From Doryteuthis pealeii (lineage: Eukaryota > Mollusca > Cephalopoda > Myopsida > Loliginidae): DNA of 64,000 bases. Below, piece after piece: positions 24,060 through 34,841 of this stretch. The position numbers and the translations under genes were made by a program. Within the stretch, counting starts at the first letter, position 1, and the number at the start of each line of letters is the position of its first letter. Location: assembly GCA_023376005.1 (NCBI GenBank), contig CM042148.1, positions 76,065,571 to 76,129,570 on the forward strand. The letters are read 5' to 3'. The notes under the pieces are model-generated. The model saw nothing but the letters and a program-made list of their open reading frames with translations, did no database searches and had not been told where the DNA came from.

Positions 24060-24522
24060 AATGTCTGTCCATTGATTATCACCTAACAGGACCTGCTATC
24101 ACAGTATGATAATTTAATTATTACAACATTTGATATGTTTACTTAAGAGCTATTGCCAAATCATTCAATTTGTAAAAAGTATGATAATCTTGCTTTAACT
24201 TTCACCCTTTTTTTTCTTTCTTTCCTGCTTTTCATCATGTTTGATTGAAACAGATTAGCATTATTGCTTCTGTGTGCTCACCCCTCCCTCTATCTTTACT
24301 CTACTTTTCTTCCCTTTCTTTATGATAAAAATGGAATGGTCCATTATTTAGCTGAGGTGATGACATTCATAAGAAATAAAAAAAAATCAGCAGATAAGCA
24401 ACAGCAGATAATCAGGATTTACATTTTTGCATTTCATTTTGGATGGTCTCATCTTTAACCAGAGAGTGTTGCAAGATGATAACAGTTGTACTTTTAAGGA
24501 ACATGAGTATTAATATATAGAT
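24060..24522 (+). repeat. long inverted repeat, left arm
   Basis: The reverse complement of this arm lies at 26585-27065. Matching parts include cctgctatcacagtatgata, attagcattattgcttctgt, atttagctgaggtgatgaca and gttgcaagatgataacagtt. Arms are diverged by substitutions and small indels. About 2 kb separate them. Confidence 0.8.
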
Positions 24523-24884
24523 ATGTATTTTCACCTGAAGAAGATTATGATTATGAAATAAACTTTCACTTTTAAATGAAAGTATTTAATATGTACATAT
24601 CTATAATAAACTGATATAGATTTTTTTTTAGAGATGCAGGTGGCTTTATGGAATCTGGAATAGTTTATATTTACTTAGCACCCATAAGAATTGTCTTACT
24701 ACTGAAACTAAAATATCACTTAGTATGGTTGTGGCATGAGAATCTACAATCTAAGTTTATTGATTGGTTTTAACAGTATGTCAACTGGGTCATTTTATAC
24801 CTAGAGGTTATGGAATTGTTTATTTTAAGTTTTTTTTTCCCACCCAGTCCTATTAAATACATTTTTTTTTTTTAATAACAGATA

Positions 24885-25065
24885 CTACTACTCCAGGTCA
24901 GATTAGACCTGGGAGTAATGGTAATGAAATGGTAATCAACACTCCCTAGAGTGCCAGATTTGAACATCCTCATCAGAGACCATATAGTGTCATTTCCAGG
25001 ACATTTCTTTTGAAGGGGTGAGGGTTTATCCCTCTGCAGGGTATACAGTCAATATATTCTAAGCT
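24885..25065 (-). repeat. SINE-4 core fragment
   Basis: Minus-strand core: aggtcagattagacctggga, cactccctagagtgccag and catttccaggaca. Confidence 0.6.
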
Positions 25066-25069
25066 CTGA

Positions 25070-25510
25070 TCACAGGGTGAACAAAGAGTGTATAAATAGA
25101 TTTAAAAAAAAATCATCTTTGAATTATTAGAGTAGGGAGTGATGACAAAATGACACATACTGATTGGGGGTGGGTATTGATATTTTCCTGACTCTTATTA
25201 GAGTGTATCAGAAGGATGTTCAATTTTAATCAACTGTTTTAGGTAGCTCTTCATATATCTTTTGATAATTTGTATCTTGGGAAAGTTTTCAAGTTCCGGT
25301 GGGTGGCTCTTCTCCTTTACAGTTATCCTGTTTTTTATTTTTTAATTTTATTTTTTAAAGTAACATAATTAACAACTGATGGTCATTCATTTCAGTGTTT
25401 TTTTGGTTTTTTTATGCCAAGAAACAAGTCACTAGGCTTAAAATGATTAAAAAAAAAACACTTGAGGGCAGTTTAGTCAGTTATTGTTTCATTTTTCTTT
25501 ACATTCTCAT
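25070..25510. other. intron 2, nothing recognised
   Basis: AT-rich sequence without recognised features. Confidence 0.5.
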
Positions 25511-25527
25511 GTTCTATAAGACATAAA

Positions 25528-25779
25528 AGGGCCGGGTTAGCTCAGTCGGTAGAGCGTTTGGCTAGAAACCACAAGGTTCCTAGTTCGATACCGCTCCTCG
25601 CCAGCTCAGCGTATGAGTAGCACAGGGATATGTGCAGTAAGGTAAGAAGCTGATAGTAGGCGTGATGCTCCACCTTAGATGCTAAAAACAATCTCATTGA
25701 TCTAGCGCTAGGGAAAAGGGGATAGACTCCCTCGCTGTATGGCTGATACCGACTTTAGGCCACCCCGACGACTTTACTT
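25528..25779 (+). mobile_element. SINE-1, complete tRNA-derived copy with 13-bp target-site duplication
   Basis: The head gccgggttagctcagtcggt and agagcgtttggc is the A-box half of a tRNA-like promoter; ggttcctagttcgatacc is box B. The body carries gcgtatgagtagcacaggg, aacaatctcattgatctagc and a 3' end at gacgactttac. TATAAGACATAAA occurs exactly at 25515-25527 and 25780-25792, a perfect 13-bp duplication, so this is one retroposition with clean ends. The tRNA-like part is not a tRNA gene: the anticodon arm is not closed. Confidence 0.9.
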
Positions 25780-25799
25780 TATAAGACATAAACAATGAA

Positions 25800-26080
25800 T
25801 CTCACTGAACCATGTTGGCTCATTGTTTGTTCAAATATAGAGTTGTCCTCTTAGACCAATTGCTCTTCTAAGATTTGAGAATCCAGTCTGTTCTACTATT
25901 TTACACATATAGTGCATAACAGTTTGTGTGCCTTTTTCTCCAAACTCCATTATTGGTTATTTCAGTTGAAGATTTGGCCACTGACCTAGATCTGTATATC
26001 TTAAAATTATTTTTTTTAATAATAATTTAACTTAAACGAAATTTCATAAAAAATATAAATGTAAAACTGATCAATGCCAT
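25800..26080. other. intron 2, nothing recognised
   Basis: AT-rich. Confidence 0.5.
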
Positions 26081-26089
26081 ACATAAGTA

Positions 26090-26232
26090 ACCCCTCAACA
26101 TGATCCCTGTCGATGCTAACATAAACTAAAAAGTATGAGTATAGATATGCAATGTATATTATTCCCTAACTTCTAGGCAAAAAATAACGCCAGACAGGTT
26201 GATATGCCATAAAAACCAACCAACCAACCATC
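26090..26232 (+). repeat. SINE-4 3' end with shared tail
   Basis: gatatgcaatgtatattatt, cctaacttctaggcaaaaaa, gccagacaggttgatatgcc and a ccaaccaaccaacc end. Confidence 0.55.
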
Positions 26233-26307
26233 ATTAGCTGTCATTATTTTAGAGAAAGAAAAAAAAAGAAATTTAATACAAAACTGATAAGGGGCTTGAT
26301 GTGTATT

Positions 26308-26587
26308 ATTTTGATTTTTCAAACTTTTGTCCTCATCTTTATTGTAGTATGTAAAAACATGTTTTGTATCGCTGTATCATCCAGTCTTCTTCAGGTGTCT
26401 CTCCGAACATAGCAATGATCCAATCTGGGAAATCAAGTCAAACTATTCAAAATGATTTCCCAGGTTGGGCCATTGCTATGCTCGGATAGACAGGGGAACA
26501 CCTGAAAAAGACCAGAGGATACAGCGGAAGAAATGTTGTTTTACATACCACAATAAATATATGGACAACAGATTGAAGAATCAAAAT
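26308..26587. mobile_element. foldback element, complete palindrome
   Basis: Two arms of about 130 bp with a short centre near 26440-26450. The left arm runs gatttttcaaacttttgtcc, cttcttcaggtgtctctccg and aatctgggaaatca. The right arm runs tgatttcccaggttgggcc, cacctgaaaaagacc and acagattgaagaatcaaaat. Transcribed, it would form a long imperfect hairpin. It sits directly against the right arm of the long inverted repeat. No coding capacity. Confidence 0.85.
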
Positions 26588-27065
26588 CTATATAGTAATA
26601 CTCGTGTTCTTTAATTGTATGACTGTTATCATCTTGCAACACCATCTAGTTAAAAATGAGACTGTCCAAAATGAAATCCAAAAAATGTAAATCCTGATTA
26701 TTCACCAACTTCTTATTTCTTATGAGTGCTGTCACCTCAGCTAAATAATGGACTATTCTGTTTTTATTATAAAGAAAGAAAGGGAAGAAATAGGACATAG
26801 TACGGAGAAAAAATATAAGAAAGAAAGTAAGAGTAGGGGAAAGATAAAGAGAGGGTGTGCACGCAGAAGCAATAATGCTAATGTTTCTTTCTAACTTAAT
26901 GAAAAGAAGGATAAAAGAAAGAGAAAAAAAGTCTAGTTAAATCAAGATTATTGTACTTATTATATATTGAACTATTTGGCAATAGCTTTTAAGTAAACAT
27001 AACAAATGATGTAATAATTAAATTATCATACTGTCGTATATCCACAGGTCCTGCTAGTAATATGA
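26585..27065 (-). repeat. long inverted repeat, right arm
   Basis: Reverse complement of 24060-24522: gactgttatcatcttgcaac, gtcacctcagctaaataatg, agaagcaataatgctaatg and cttttaagtaaacata followed by tcctgctagtaatatgataa. Confidence 0.8.
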
Positions 27066-27069
27066 TAAA

Positions 27070-28190
27070 ACTGGTAAGGTTGATTTCTTTTCATAGCATA
27101 GAATAGAGGGATGATTTAAAAAAACAAAAAAAGAGATAGAGAGCAAGAAAATAGTGTCAGATTGTTTCATAACTACCAGTAATAAGAGTCACAGTCAACT
27201 TACCATTGATTACTGTGTTAGTACCTTTTTTTATTTTATATGACTAAGCCGTAAACTGATTTTTTGTTATTGTTTTGCTTTCGTCTGATTTTAAGCATTA
27301 GCAGGAAGTTCATTTATTGCCCACAATTAATTCCTACAAGCTTATTATCAGCTTGCTATAATCACCAGGAAGTCTATGTGGTCATCAGTCTGGTGAATTG
27401 AAAAGAGACACAGAGAGACACACACAGAGTTAAAGATTACAACTATATAATCTGTCTGAGTGCAGGTGGAGAGCTGAGGTAATTGACAGCAGGGGGGTTG
27501 CCCATGTCTCTGTTATTGTGGACACGTGCCACATAAAATAGTCAAGAGATGCATGTTGGATTGTAGAGCTGGAAACATTTTTTGACCCAGGTAGCTGTCT
27601 GTATAGATTGCTAATCACTGAATTTAAATGATTGAACTTTAATCAATTTGAAACTGGCTGTTGTTGAGGGAAGAGGAGGACATACACTTGGTTGCAAGTT
27701 TTATTTTGTTTGGTGAAATGGATAAAAGATTGTAAAAAGAAAAAGCGTGTAATGATTATCCATTGAGTCTATTTCGATTATTTGATGATTGATTCTAACT
27801 TAATTGCTGCTTTTATATTTGATCCTTGTGCATCCAATTAAATATTAGCAAAATAGAGGGGGGAAAACAACTAAACTTTATTGGAATATGTTTTAAGTTA
27901 TTTTGGTGAAAATTCCTTTAGTATACTAATGCTTAAATCATCATTGTGATAATGAAGGTCCAGAAGAAAATACGGAATAAACAAAGTAATATTAAAGAGG
28001 ATGTTTTATTGACAAAGTCTGCAAATGAATCACAAAGTACCAAATTAATCTATGACTGTCAAAATAGAGCACCAAAAACTGCCATAAAATTTTCTAAAAC
28101 CAGCAATAACAAACTTAATGGATCCATTACCAAAAGACTGCAGGTTTGTATTAAGTAAAATGTTTGGCTTCCCTTTTCACTGTATACATA
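27070..28190. other. intron 2, nothing recognised
   Basis: AT-rich. The 70-codon frame at 27946-28158 has no recognisable product. Confidence 0.5.
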
Positions 28191-28199
28191 ATTCTTTAG

Positions 28200-28440
28200 T
28201 GATTTTTAAAAAAAATTTATTTTTTTTTTTTTTATATTTAAAATTTTTTTTCAATTTAAAAAAAAAATTTTTTTTTCCTTTTAAATTTTTTTACAATTCA
28301 AAAACTTTTCTTTTTTTTTTTTTTTTTTTAAAGATTTTCTTTTGTTTTTGTTTTTTTTTAAATTTTCTTTTAAAAAAAAATTTTTTCTTTTCTTTTCTCC
28401 CCGAATTTTTTCGTATTTTAAAATTTTTTGTCTTATTCTT
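28200..28440. repeat. T/A homopolymer-rich low-complexity tract
   Basis: Alternating T-rich and A-rich runs. The long phenylalanine/lysine-rich open frames on both strands are artefacts of it. Confidence 0.9.
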
Positions 28441-28559
28441 TCTGAGGAGTGTCTTTGTTTTATTTGTCTTATATCAGATATTTTCATTAGCATTCTTTAT
28501 GTGTATACTTCATTTGGTAGTTTTCAAGAAGGCATTTAGCATATTTTTCTTTCCTTTTT

Positions 28560-29035
28560 TTATTATTTTATTCCTTGTGGGTTTCATCAGGTCTCTGACG
28601 TGGTCTGTCTGGTCTCAATTCTTCCTATGATTTACATCTCTTTTTCCAGACCTTTATAGACCATTTCAAGTGCACCAACAACAATTGGTATCATCATCAG
28701 CTTCCACAGCTCTCTTACAAGATCCAAGTATTTGTCTATCTTTTCGCTTTCTTTTATTTTCATTCTATGGCAAAATATACTAGTTGACAAGTTCTTGTTA
28801 ATTAATACTACGTTTATTCTTGTGGATGGAATTTGCTGATCTATTTGTAACATCAAAATCCCAGAGAATTCTATGGGTCTCATTTCTATAACCGATTCTG
28901 TTTTGTGCATATACCATTTATAGGCATGGTCAGATTTTAATCTTTTGCACAATTCCTAGTGGATCACCTTTCCCACCCAATGTGCCTAGTCTTGTATTTC
29001 TTTTGTGTTAGTTTGCTGCATTTTCAATTATTATT
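28560..29035 (-). mobile_element. LINE remnant: reverse-transcriptase C-terminal region
   Basis: The minus strand reads AHWVGKVIH, a stop, then ELCKRLKSDHAYKWYMHKTE, and later KIDKYLDLVRELWKL and IPIVVGALEMVYKGLEKEM. This matches the common C-terminal block of animal non-LTR retrotransposon polyproteins (HW-LC-KWY-H-PE / LWDF-QTD / RRPD / EKIEKYQDL / PIVVGALG). Stops and losses show it is dead. It overlaps the open frame 28632-28952. Confidence 0.75.
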
Positions 29036-29273
29036 ATTATTACTTGATAATTTGTTCTTGTTAAGATAAAAATGTACTGAGCAACTTCTGAAGACCACCA
29101 GGTACAATATACCCAGGTGGAAGACTAAATTGAAATGCTATAAAAACAATGACATTACTAACCTGAAATGTATATAATAATGAGTAAGATAATGTTTAAC
29201 TTCGAGACATATCATTAACATACCAGAAATTGTTTGAATAATTGAACTTCATATTCTTTGTTGTTTAAACGTA

Positions 29274-29627
29274 CAGTGTGTCAAAAAGTAATGCCATTTT
29301 GTTTAGGACAGGTATAATTACCAATACAGGGGCACTACAGGTTTCACTTCCTCGTCACTGGAATAATGTTTGCCTCTCTTTGGACCCATGAAAGAGGGTT
29401 TGAGAGGCAAACATTATTCCAGTGATGAGGAAGTGAAACCTATAGTGCTCCTGTATTGGTAATTATTTGAAATCATTTGAAGGTGGAACATTGCTATGAA
29501 GAGACAATGTGGAGAGTTAGGGATGGGATCCACAGAGGACCAGTTTCATTTTGATGTATGATACGTTCCTGTGTTGGTAATTATACCTGTCCTAAACAAA
29601 ATGGCATTACTTTGTAACTCACCCTGG
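29274..29627. mobile_element. 354-bp TIR element with an internal palindrome
   Basis: Outer inverted repeats of about 55 bp: cagtgtgtcaaaaagtaatg and ccattttgtttaggacaggt on the left, complementary sequence ending actcaccctgg on the right. TA flanks both sides (29272-29273, 29628-29629). Inside, aattaccaatacaggggcac and caggtttcacttcctcgtca are mirrored up to 29465, giving a second hairpin centred near 29390. Ends are mariner-like. No coding. Confidence 0.8.
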
Positions 29628-29629
29628 TA

Positions 29630-30620
29630 TTTAACCCACCCTCATATTTAACCCTTTTGATGCAGAGAGCTACTGAAGTTGCTCAAGTATACTTGGTGTA
29701 AGGACGAGATGCAACTTTGTTCAACATTACTTAAAAATTTTGGATCTTGTGCTAAAGTGCTTCTTGTTTGATATACCATGGACCTAAAATTGACCCCCCC
29801 CCCCAAAAAAAAAAAACAAAAAACTTGATCACATCTAAAACTATAGCAAAACAGTTGTTTTAGAAGCATCAGTGAATAAAAAAAAATAAAAAAAAAAAAA
29901 AAAAAAAATCTTGTGTGATATAGACTCCCCCCTCCCCCCGTTATGCCAATAGTGTACTATATCATTGTAATTGTGAAACCAATAATTTTTCTTTATTTCA
30001 TGGCCAAAAGTGCATTCCATCCATTAAATTTGTTGGTAAATGTTCTGCAGCAAAAGAATTAAAGATTTAGCATTAAATAATTGTTGTATACTGGAACATG
30101 GAACGTTTAAGTATACTAGTACATCCAATTAAAGGTTTGTGCTAGCAGTAAAGTACTTTGCAGCAGATTGCTAAGAATTGCACTCTTAACTAGACTGTTC
30201 TCATAATGATCTCTTTAAGGTTCTCCGACTACTCTAAACAGCAATCACCAAATAGTCTTGGACTAGTTCATTTACTCCAAGCAAGGGTACAATAGTCTAG
30301 TCACTCAAGGGCTGATATGCCATTAAATGCCAACCAACAAAAAGGGTTAATCAACTTCTGAAGATCACTAGTTTTTATTGGAATTATTTTCTTATAAAAC
30401 AAATAGATTCTTTTTTTCTGCTGTTCATTTAACATTTTAAATTTTTGGGTGAAGCCTTTGTTTGCCTTAGTTATTAGGTTATTACATTTCCTTGTTATTC
30501 AAGCCTTAATATAAAAACATGTCTATGAAATGTAATTGTATTAATGAGATGTGACAAGAGGGAAATTATGATATAAAATTCTGTTTCCTGAAAGGGATGT
30601 ATAAATTTTGAGATACTACA
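29630..30620. other. intron 2, little recognised
   Basis: C run followed by an A run at 29797-29821; A run at 29879-29908. A shared SINE tail remnant at 30287-30330 (gggctgatatgccattaaat). The rest is AT-rich. Confidence 0.5.
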
Positions 30621-30629
30621 TTGTATGTA

Positions 30630-31092
30630 TTTCCCCAACTCCTCAGCCAGGAATAGAATGCCAAGCAAGGTCTTTTCTTATATTATCATTTTTTTTTTTT
30701 CAAGAAGAGTATTTCCTACTATTTGAAGAATAGTTGGATTTCATACCTTTTCCTAGGTTATAAGGTTGACTCCCTGAGACATTGTGGCTAATGTGCTGTA
30801 CTGCAATATCATGGTTCAAATTCTCATCACTTTTGGATTAATCCACTTGGGAAACATGAACTTCCTCATCCCATTAGCTTTGGGTTAAATACAGTATCAC
30901 TATTGTTCTTCTACAAAGATGGCTTTGGCATTAAATAACCCAAGAAAGTTGATATGCCATTAAACAAAAAAAAAACAAACCCAAGAGTATTAGCTGATGT
31001 GAAATGCAAACAGCCTCATCCAGGATTTAATTACTGGTTTCCATGTCTTTTTGTTACAATGATAGCCATTACACCCTGAGCACTTCCTAATA
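30630..31092 (-). repeat. SINE-2 interrupted by SINE-3
   Basis: The 3' body of a minus-strand SINE-2 lies at 30630-30762 (atagttggatttcatacctt at its inner end). Its tRNA-like head resumes at 30984-31092 (gtattagctgatgtgaaatg, catccaggatttaatt, agccattacaccctg). Between them is a plus-strand SINE-3. Confidence 0.7.
30768..30970 (+). repeat. SINE-3 with shared 3' tail, inserted in SINE-2
   Basis: attgtggctaatgtgctgta, ggttcaaattctcatcac (box-B-like), ggattaatccacttgggaaa, ttgttcttctacaaagatgg and a tail ggcattaaataacccaagaa then gttgatatgccattaaac and poly(A). Parallels 35741-35965. Confidence 0.7.
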
Positions 31093-31955
31093 CAATCTTG
31101 TATGAAATTCTAACATTTTAATTTGTGGATAAATTGTTCATTAATATTTAAAAGTGCTTCATTTAAAAGTTGATGAAATAATTTTTTATGTAATGGATAC
31201 AAAACTGCCTTAATATTTTTATCTAAGAATCTAAAAAAAATATTCATGAGTTTTGTTTTGTTTTTGTTGTTTTTTGTAGCTATGAAATGTTTGGTACTGA
31301 AGGCTGGAATAAATATTTTAATTTTTTATTTCTTTTTTTTCTTCTCTACTGTATTCTAAAAACTTAAAATTAGCCTCATTTGCCAGAATGATAATATAAT
31401 TTTTTTTTAAATCACCTTTTACTCCAAGTTACTTTGATGTATTCACATGTTACAAGTTTGTTTTAATTTTTTTTAAATCATTGAGTATATAGATGCTTTT
31501 TTTTAAATAGTTTTTTTATGCTTGCATCAACATTTTACATCCTTCATTGAGAAAAAAAGATAAGCAGCTTAAATTACCAATTTGTGGCTTAAAACTACTT
31601 AATTTTTAAGCTATTAACTTCTCTACTTAAGCAAATTCCCCTTCCATATTTCTTTTGTGATGATATTAACACTAGATCATATTGTTTGGTGTAACATTTA
31701 AATTTGAAAAAAATTATGAATATTTTTTATATAGATGAAAAATCATTGTGCTGTAATAGAATTGAATTACATATCATTGGATTGTGATAAAAAATGTTGA
31801 TACATTGTGTGTGTTTTTAAATGTTGAAAAAATATTTTCTTATAAGTACTAAGCATCTTTAATTAAACAACAAAAGATAAAGAAAATGTGTATAATGAAA
31901 TTAATCTCTGAACAAATTACTCAACCAAAAGTGACAAGAATTACTTTACATATTT
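31093..31955. other. intron 2, nothing recognised
   Basis: Very AT-rich. No features. Confidence 0.5.
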
Positions 31956-31964
31956 TTTTTAGCA

Positions 31965-32105
31965 AGTTAAATTAGCAGACCATTGTTTGTGAGTTTGATT
32001 CTCACATGGCACTCCATACTTCTGGCCTTGTGCCACATCTAAGCTAAGCTTAGTAAATACCTACTCTTTGGTCTAGCATTGGTTTATGACCAGTAAATCA
32101 TTAAT
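31965..32105 (+). repeat. tRNA-like SINE fragment
   Basis: gtgagtttgattctcacatg resembles a box-B arm; ttagtaaatacctactctt follows, as in other SINE bodies here. Family uncertain. Confidence 0.35.
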
Positions 32106-32118
32106 CTATTGAATGTTC

Positions 32119-32910
32119 GAAGCCGATGGTTGCTTCTGATCCTCCCTCTCATGCTCGAAGTTGAGGTTTGCTTCTGATCCTGCCCTTGTGTCCGAAGGTG
32201 TGGGTTGCTTCCGATCCTGCCCCTTGTGCCCGAAGGTGTGGGTTGCTTCCAATCTTCCTCTCTTGTACTCAAAGCCAAGGGTTGCTTCCGACCCTTCCCC
32301 TTCAGTCCCAGAAGCCACGGGTTGCTTCCGACCCTTTCCCTTCAGTCCCAGAAGCCATGGGTTGCTTCCGACCCTTTCCCCTTCAGTCCAGAAGGGTTGC
32401 TTCCGACCCTTTCCTTCAGTCCCAGAAGCCACGGGTTGCTTCCGACCCTTTCCCCTTCAGTCCAGAAGCCACGGGTTGCTTCCGACCCTTTCCCCTTCAG
32501 TCCCAGAAGCCACGGGTTGCTTCCGACCCTTTCCCCTTCAGTCCCAGAAGCCACGGGTTGCTTCCGACCCTTTCCCCTTCAGTCCCAGAAGCCACGGGTT
32601 GCTTCCGACCCTTTCCCCTTCAGTTCCAGAAGCCACGGGTTGCTTCCGACCCTTTCCCCTTCAGTTCCAGAAGCCACGGGTTGCTTCCGACCCTTTCCCC
32701 TTCAGTTCCAGAAGCCACGGGTTGCTTCCGACCCTTTCCCTTCAGTTCCAGAAGCCACGGGTTGCTTCCGACCCTTTCCCCTTCAGTTCCAGAAGCCACG
32801 GGTTGCTTCCGACCCTTTCCCCTTCAGTTCCAGAAGCCACGGGTTGCTTCCGACTCTTCCCCTTCAGTCCCAGTAGCCAAGGGTTGCTTCTGATCCTCCC
32901 TATCATCCTT
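32119..32910. repeat. 41-bp GC-rich minisatellite, about 20 units
   Basis: The core unit is cagtcccagaagccacgggt then tgcttccgaccctttcccctt. Spacing is mainly 40-41 bases, with a few shorter units; the outer units (32119-32280 and the last) are diverged. The GC content is far above the flanks. Because 41 is not a multiple of 3 and the unit has no stop in any forward frame, all three frames stay open and encode the same rotating repeat. Open frames up to 299 codons here follow from this and are not evidence of a gene. Confidence 0.95.
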
Positions 32911-34160
32911 GAATTTCAGTCTTATAAAATTGTTACTTATGTATATGTTGATGTCAATTTTTTTATTACTAAGAAATTGTTGTCAAAACCTAAGCTATAT
33001 GCTAGAATGAGTAGTGCTAAGGCAAGATTTTTGGTAAGAATCCCATCATGTTTTGGCTAAGATGATAAAGACATCACTACATAGTATAGCAAGCATCTAG
33101 AATATATAAAGTTCAATTCCTATCTGGAGTTATCTTTTTAAATTTTTTCGTCTAATTTGTCAGCTAAAAAAGAATATCAATTTAAAGTGTTTGTGGAATA
33201 AAGAAAAACTTCTATTTCTGCATCTTCGATAACTTGATTTTATAAATGTTTTTTTTATTTATTCTTTTTTTATAATGTTGTAAACATAATTTAAATATTT
33301 CTGATGATTCACTTTAATGGTGGTAAATTTAGGTGTTAATTATTTATCTTGATCTGAAAATATTTTAATTCTTAATAACTTGTATAATTTAGCTGATGAA
33401 ATATCCTGATAAAAAAAGAAAGTATATCAGGTTCTTATGTATGATATATGAAAGTGATTTTGATGCTTTCTTTTTCTGTTGAAATAATAAAAATATTTGC
33501 TGTAGATGCATTGAAAGTGATCTAATTCCTATGTTATCTTAAAATTTTTGTAACATTTCAGAAAAATGGACACATTTTTTGTTTTTGTTTCAGTTAATTC
33601 ATAATTTACTACAAAATAATTTTCATGATGCATTTTCAGTATATGCAGAAATTTTGTCTGAAGTAAAATGTTGGTCTTACATTACCTATATCTATGTTAG
33701 TGTAACAGATATATTTACCTTAGTAATTTTTTCCCTTTCTTTAGATATTTCTGGGAATTTGTAGTTGGATTTTCTTGTCCATCTTTTAGAGACATCTTTT
33801 TTTTTTTTTAAATTGGTTTTGGAGCATTTAAAAAAAATTATCAGTCTCTATAGAGAAGTATTTAAAAAGCCCCAAGCTGTTTTTTTTTAATTTTTTTTTT
33901 TACTCATTTTCAAATATGTTTTCATATTACATGAAACCTTGGAGAAAAATAATTCTTATATAAACAAAAAAATCAAAACAATAGAATTGTTTAAAATAAG
34001 TTCAATAGAAACCTTTTAAAAAATACCCAAAGAAATCCCGTTTCCTTTGCTAGTTTTGAAACTATTAATAAAAATGAGAAAACACAAAAAAAAAAAAAAC
34101 ATTCAAAATTAATGTTTGACAATTCTTTATTTAAACATTTGTTTCCCAAATTCGACACAA
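32911..34160. other. intron 2, nothing recognised
   Basis: AT-rich. The large duplicated segment begins near 33253 in a tatttattct tract. Confidence 0.5.
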
Positions 34161-34164
34161 AACA

Positions 34165-34248
34165 CCTAAAGAAGTTTGGAGGACACATTGGCCGAAATGT
34201 TGTGTATATAACAATAAAGATGAAGATGATAGTTCGAATAATCAAAAT
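34165..34248 (-). repeat. foldback family, single arm (copy 3 at 53343-53432)
   Basis: cacctaaagaagtttggagg, cgaaatgttgtgtatataac, aataaagatgaagatgatag and aataatcaaaat match the right arm of 26308-26587. Confidence 0.6.
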
Positions 34249-34304
34249 AATACTGAGTAGATAATTTTTAAAAGGTTAGATTTGGGTAACAGCTAACCAA
34301 TCAA

Positions 34305-34370
34305 TTCTCATAGCTCAGATGGTCAGAGCAGTTTGTACATTTAAGCAGGTTTTTATGAAGCAAAGGGAAC
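34305..34370 (+). repeat. tRNA-like SINE fragment (copy 3 at 53487-53550)
   Basis: catagctcagatggtcagag resembles the 10790 element. Only the head is recognisable. Confidence 0.35.
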
Positions 34371-34564
34371 TTTTTTTTCTTCAAAATCTCACGGAGAACT
34401 TATCCTTTATTTTTCATATATATAAATTAGTTGCAATTTTCAGAAAAAAAAAAGATGAAAGAAATTACTAGTTAAAATTAATAAGAATCAGTTATATTGT
34501 TTCTGCTAAAATACTTTGTAAACTTCAAGTGATCGTTGGCATTTAAATGCTACAAAGATATTTC

Positions 34565-34752
34565 AATGAAGGTGCTTTGTCATAGGAAAGGGACATAGTG
34601 ACCAGAGTTTAAGTCCTGGACAATACTGTTTGCATTTCACATAGTGTTAATACCATTGGGAAAAGTATTCATCAAACTATTCTCCCTATAGCTATGGGTA
34701 AATAGGGCAAACTGGGCTCTTTAACTTTGGTATGGCAACCAGTTTACAAGAG
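34565..34752 (+). repeat. SINE-2 partial (copy 3 at 53756-53934)
   Basis: gaccagagtttaagtcctgg, tttgcatttcacatagtgtt, ctatagctatgggtaaatag and aaactgggctctttaac follow SINE-2. It ends shortly before the linker exon acceptor. Confidence 0.65.
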
Positions 34753-34841
34753 TCATTAATCAAATATATTTGTAATCTTGTTAAATTGAAAACAATTTTA
34801 TGACTTCTTTATCTATTTATTTATTTTTTCTTTCTTTCCAG

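Noticed and set aside
25528..25620. tRNA gene
   Set aside because: A and B boxes are present, but the stems do not close into a cloverleaf. The sequence continues into a SINE body with a target-site duplication.
28118..28630. 170-codon phenylalanine-rich frame
   Set aside because: It is generated by T-rich homopolymers in a low-complexity tract.
32119..32910. CRISPR array
   Set aside because: Units are contiguous with no unique spacers, and the context is an animal intron.
32161..33060. 299-codon forward open frame (and parallel frames of 241 and 223 codons)
   Set aside because: It is the 41-bp minisatellite read in three frames. All frames are open for the same reason, and there are no splice or start signals that favour one.
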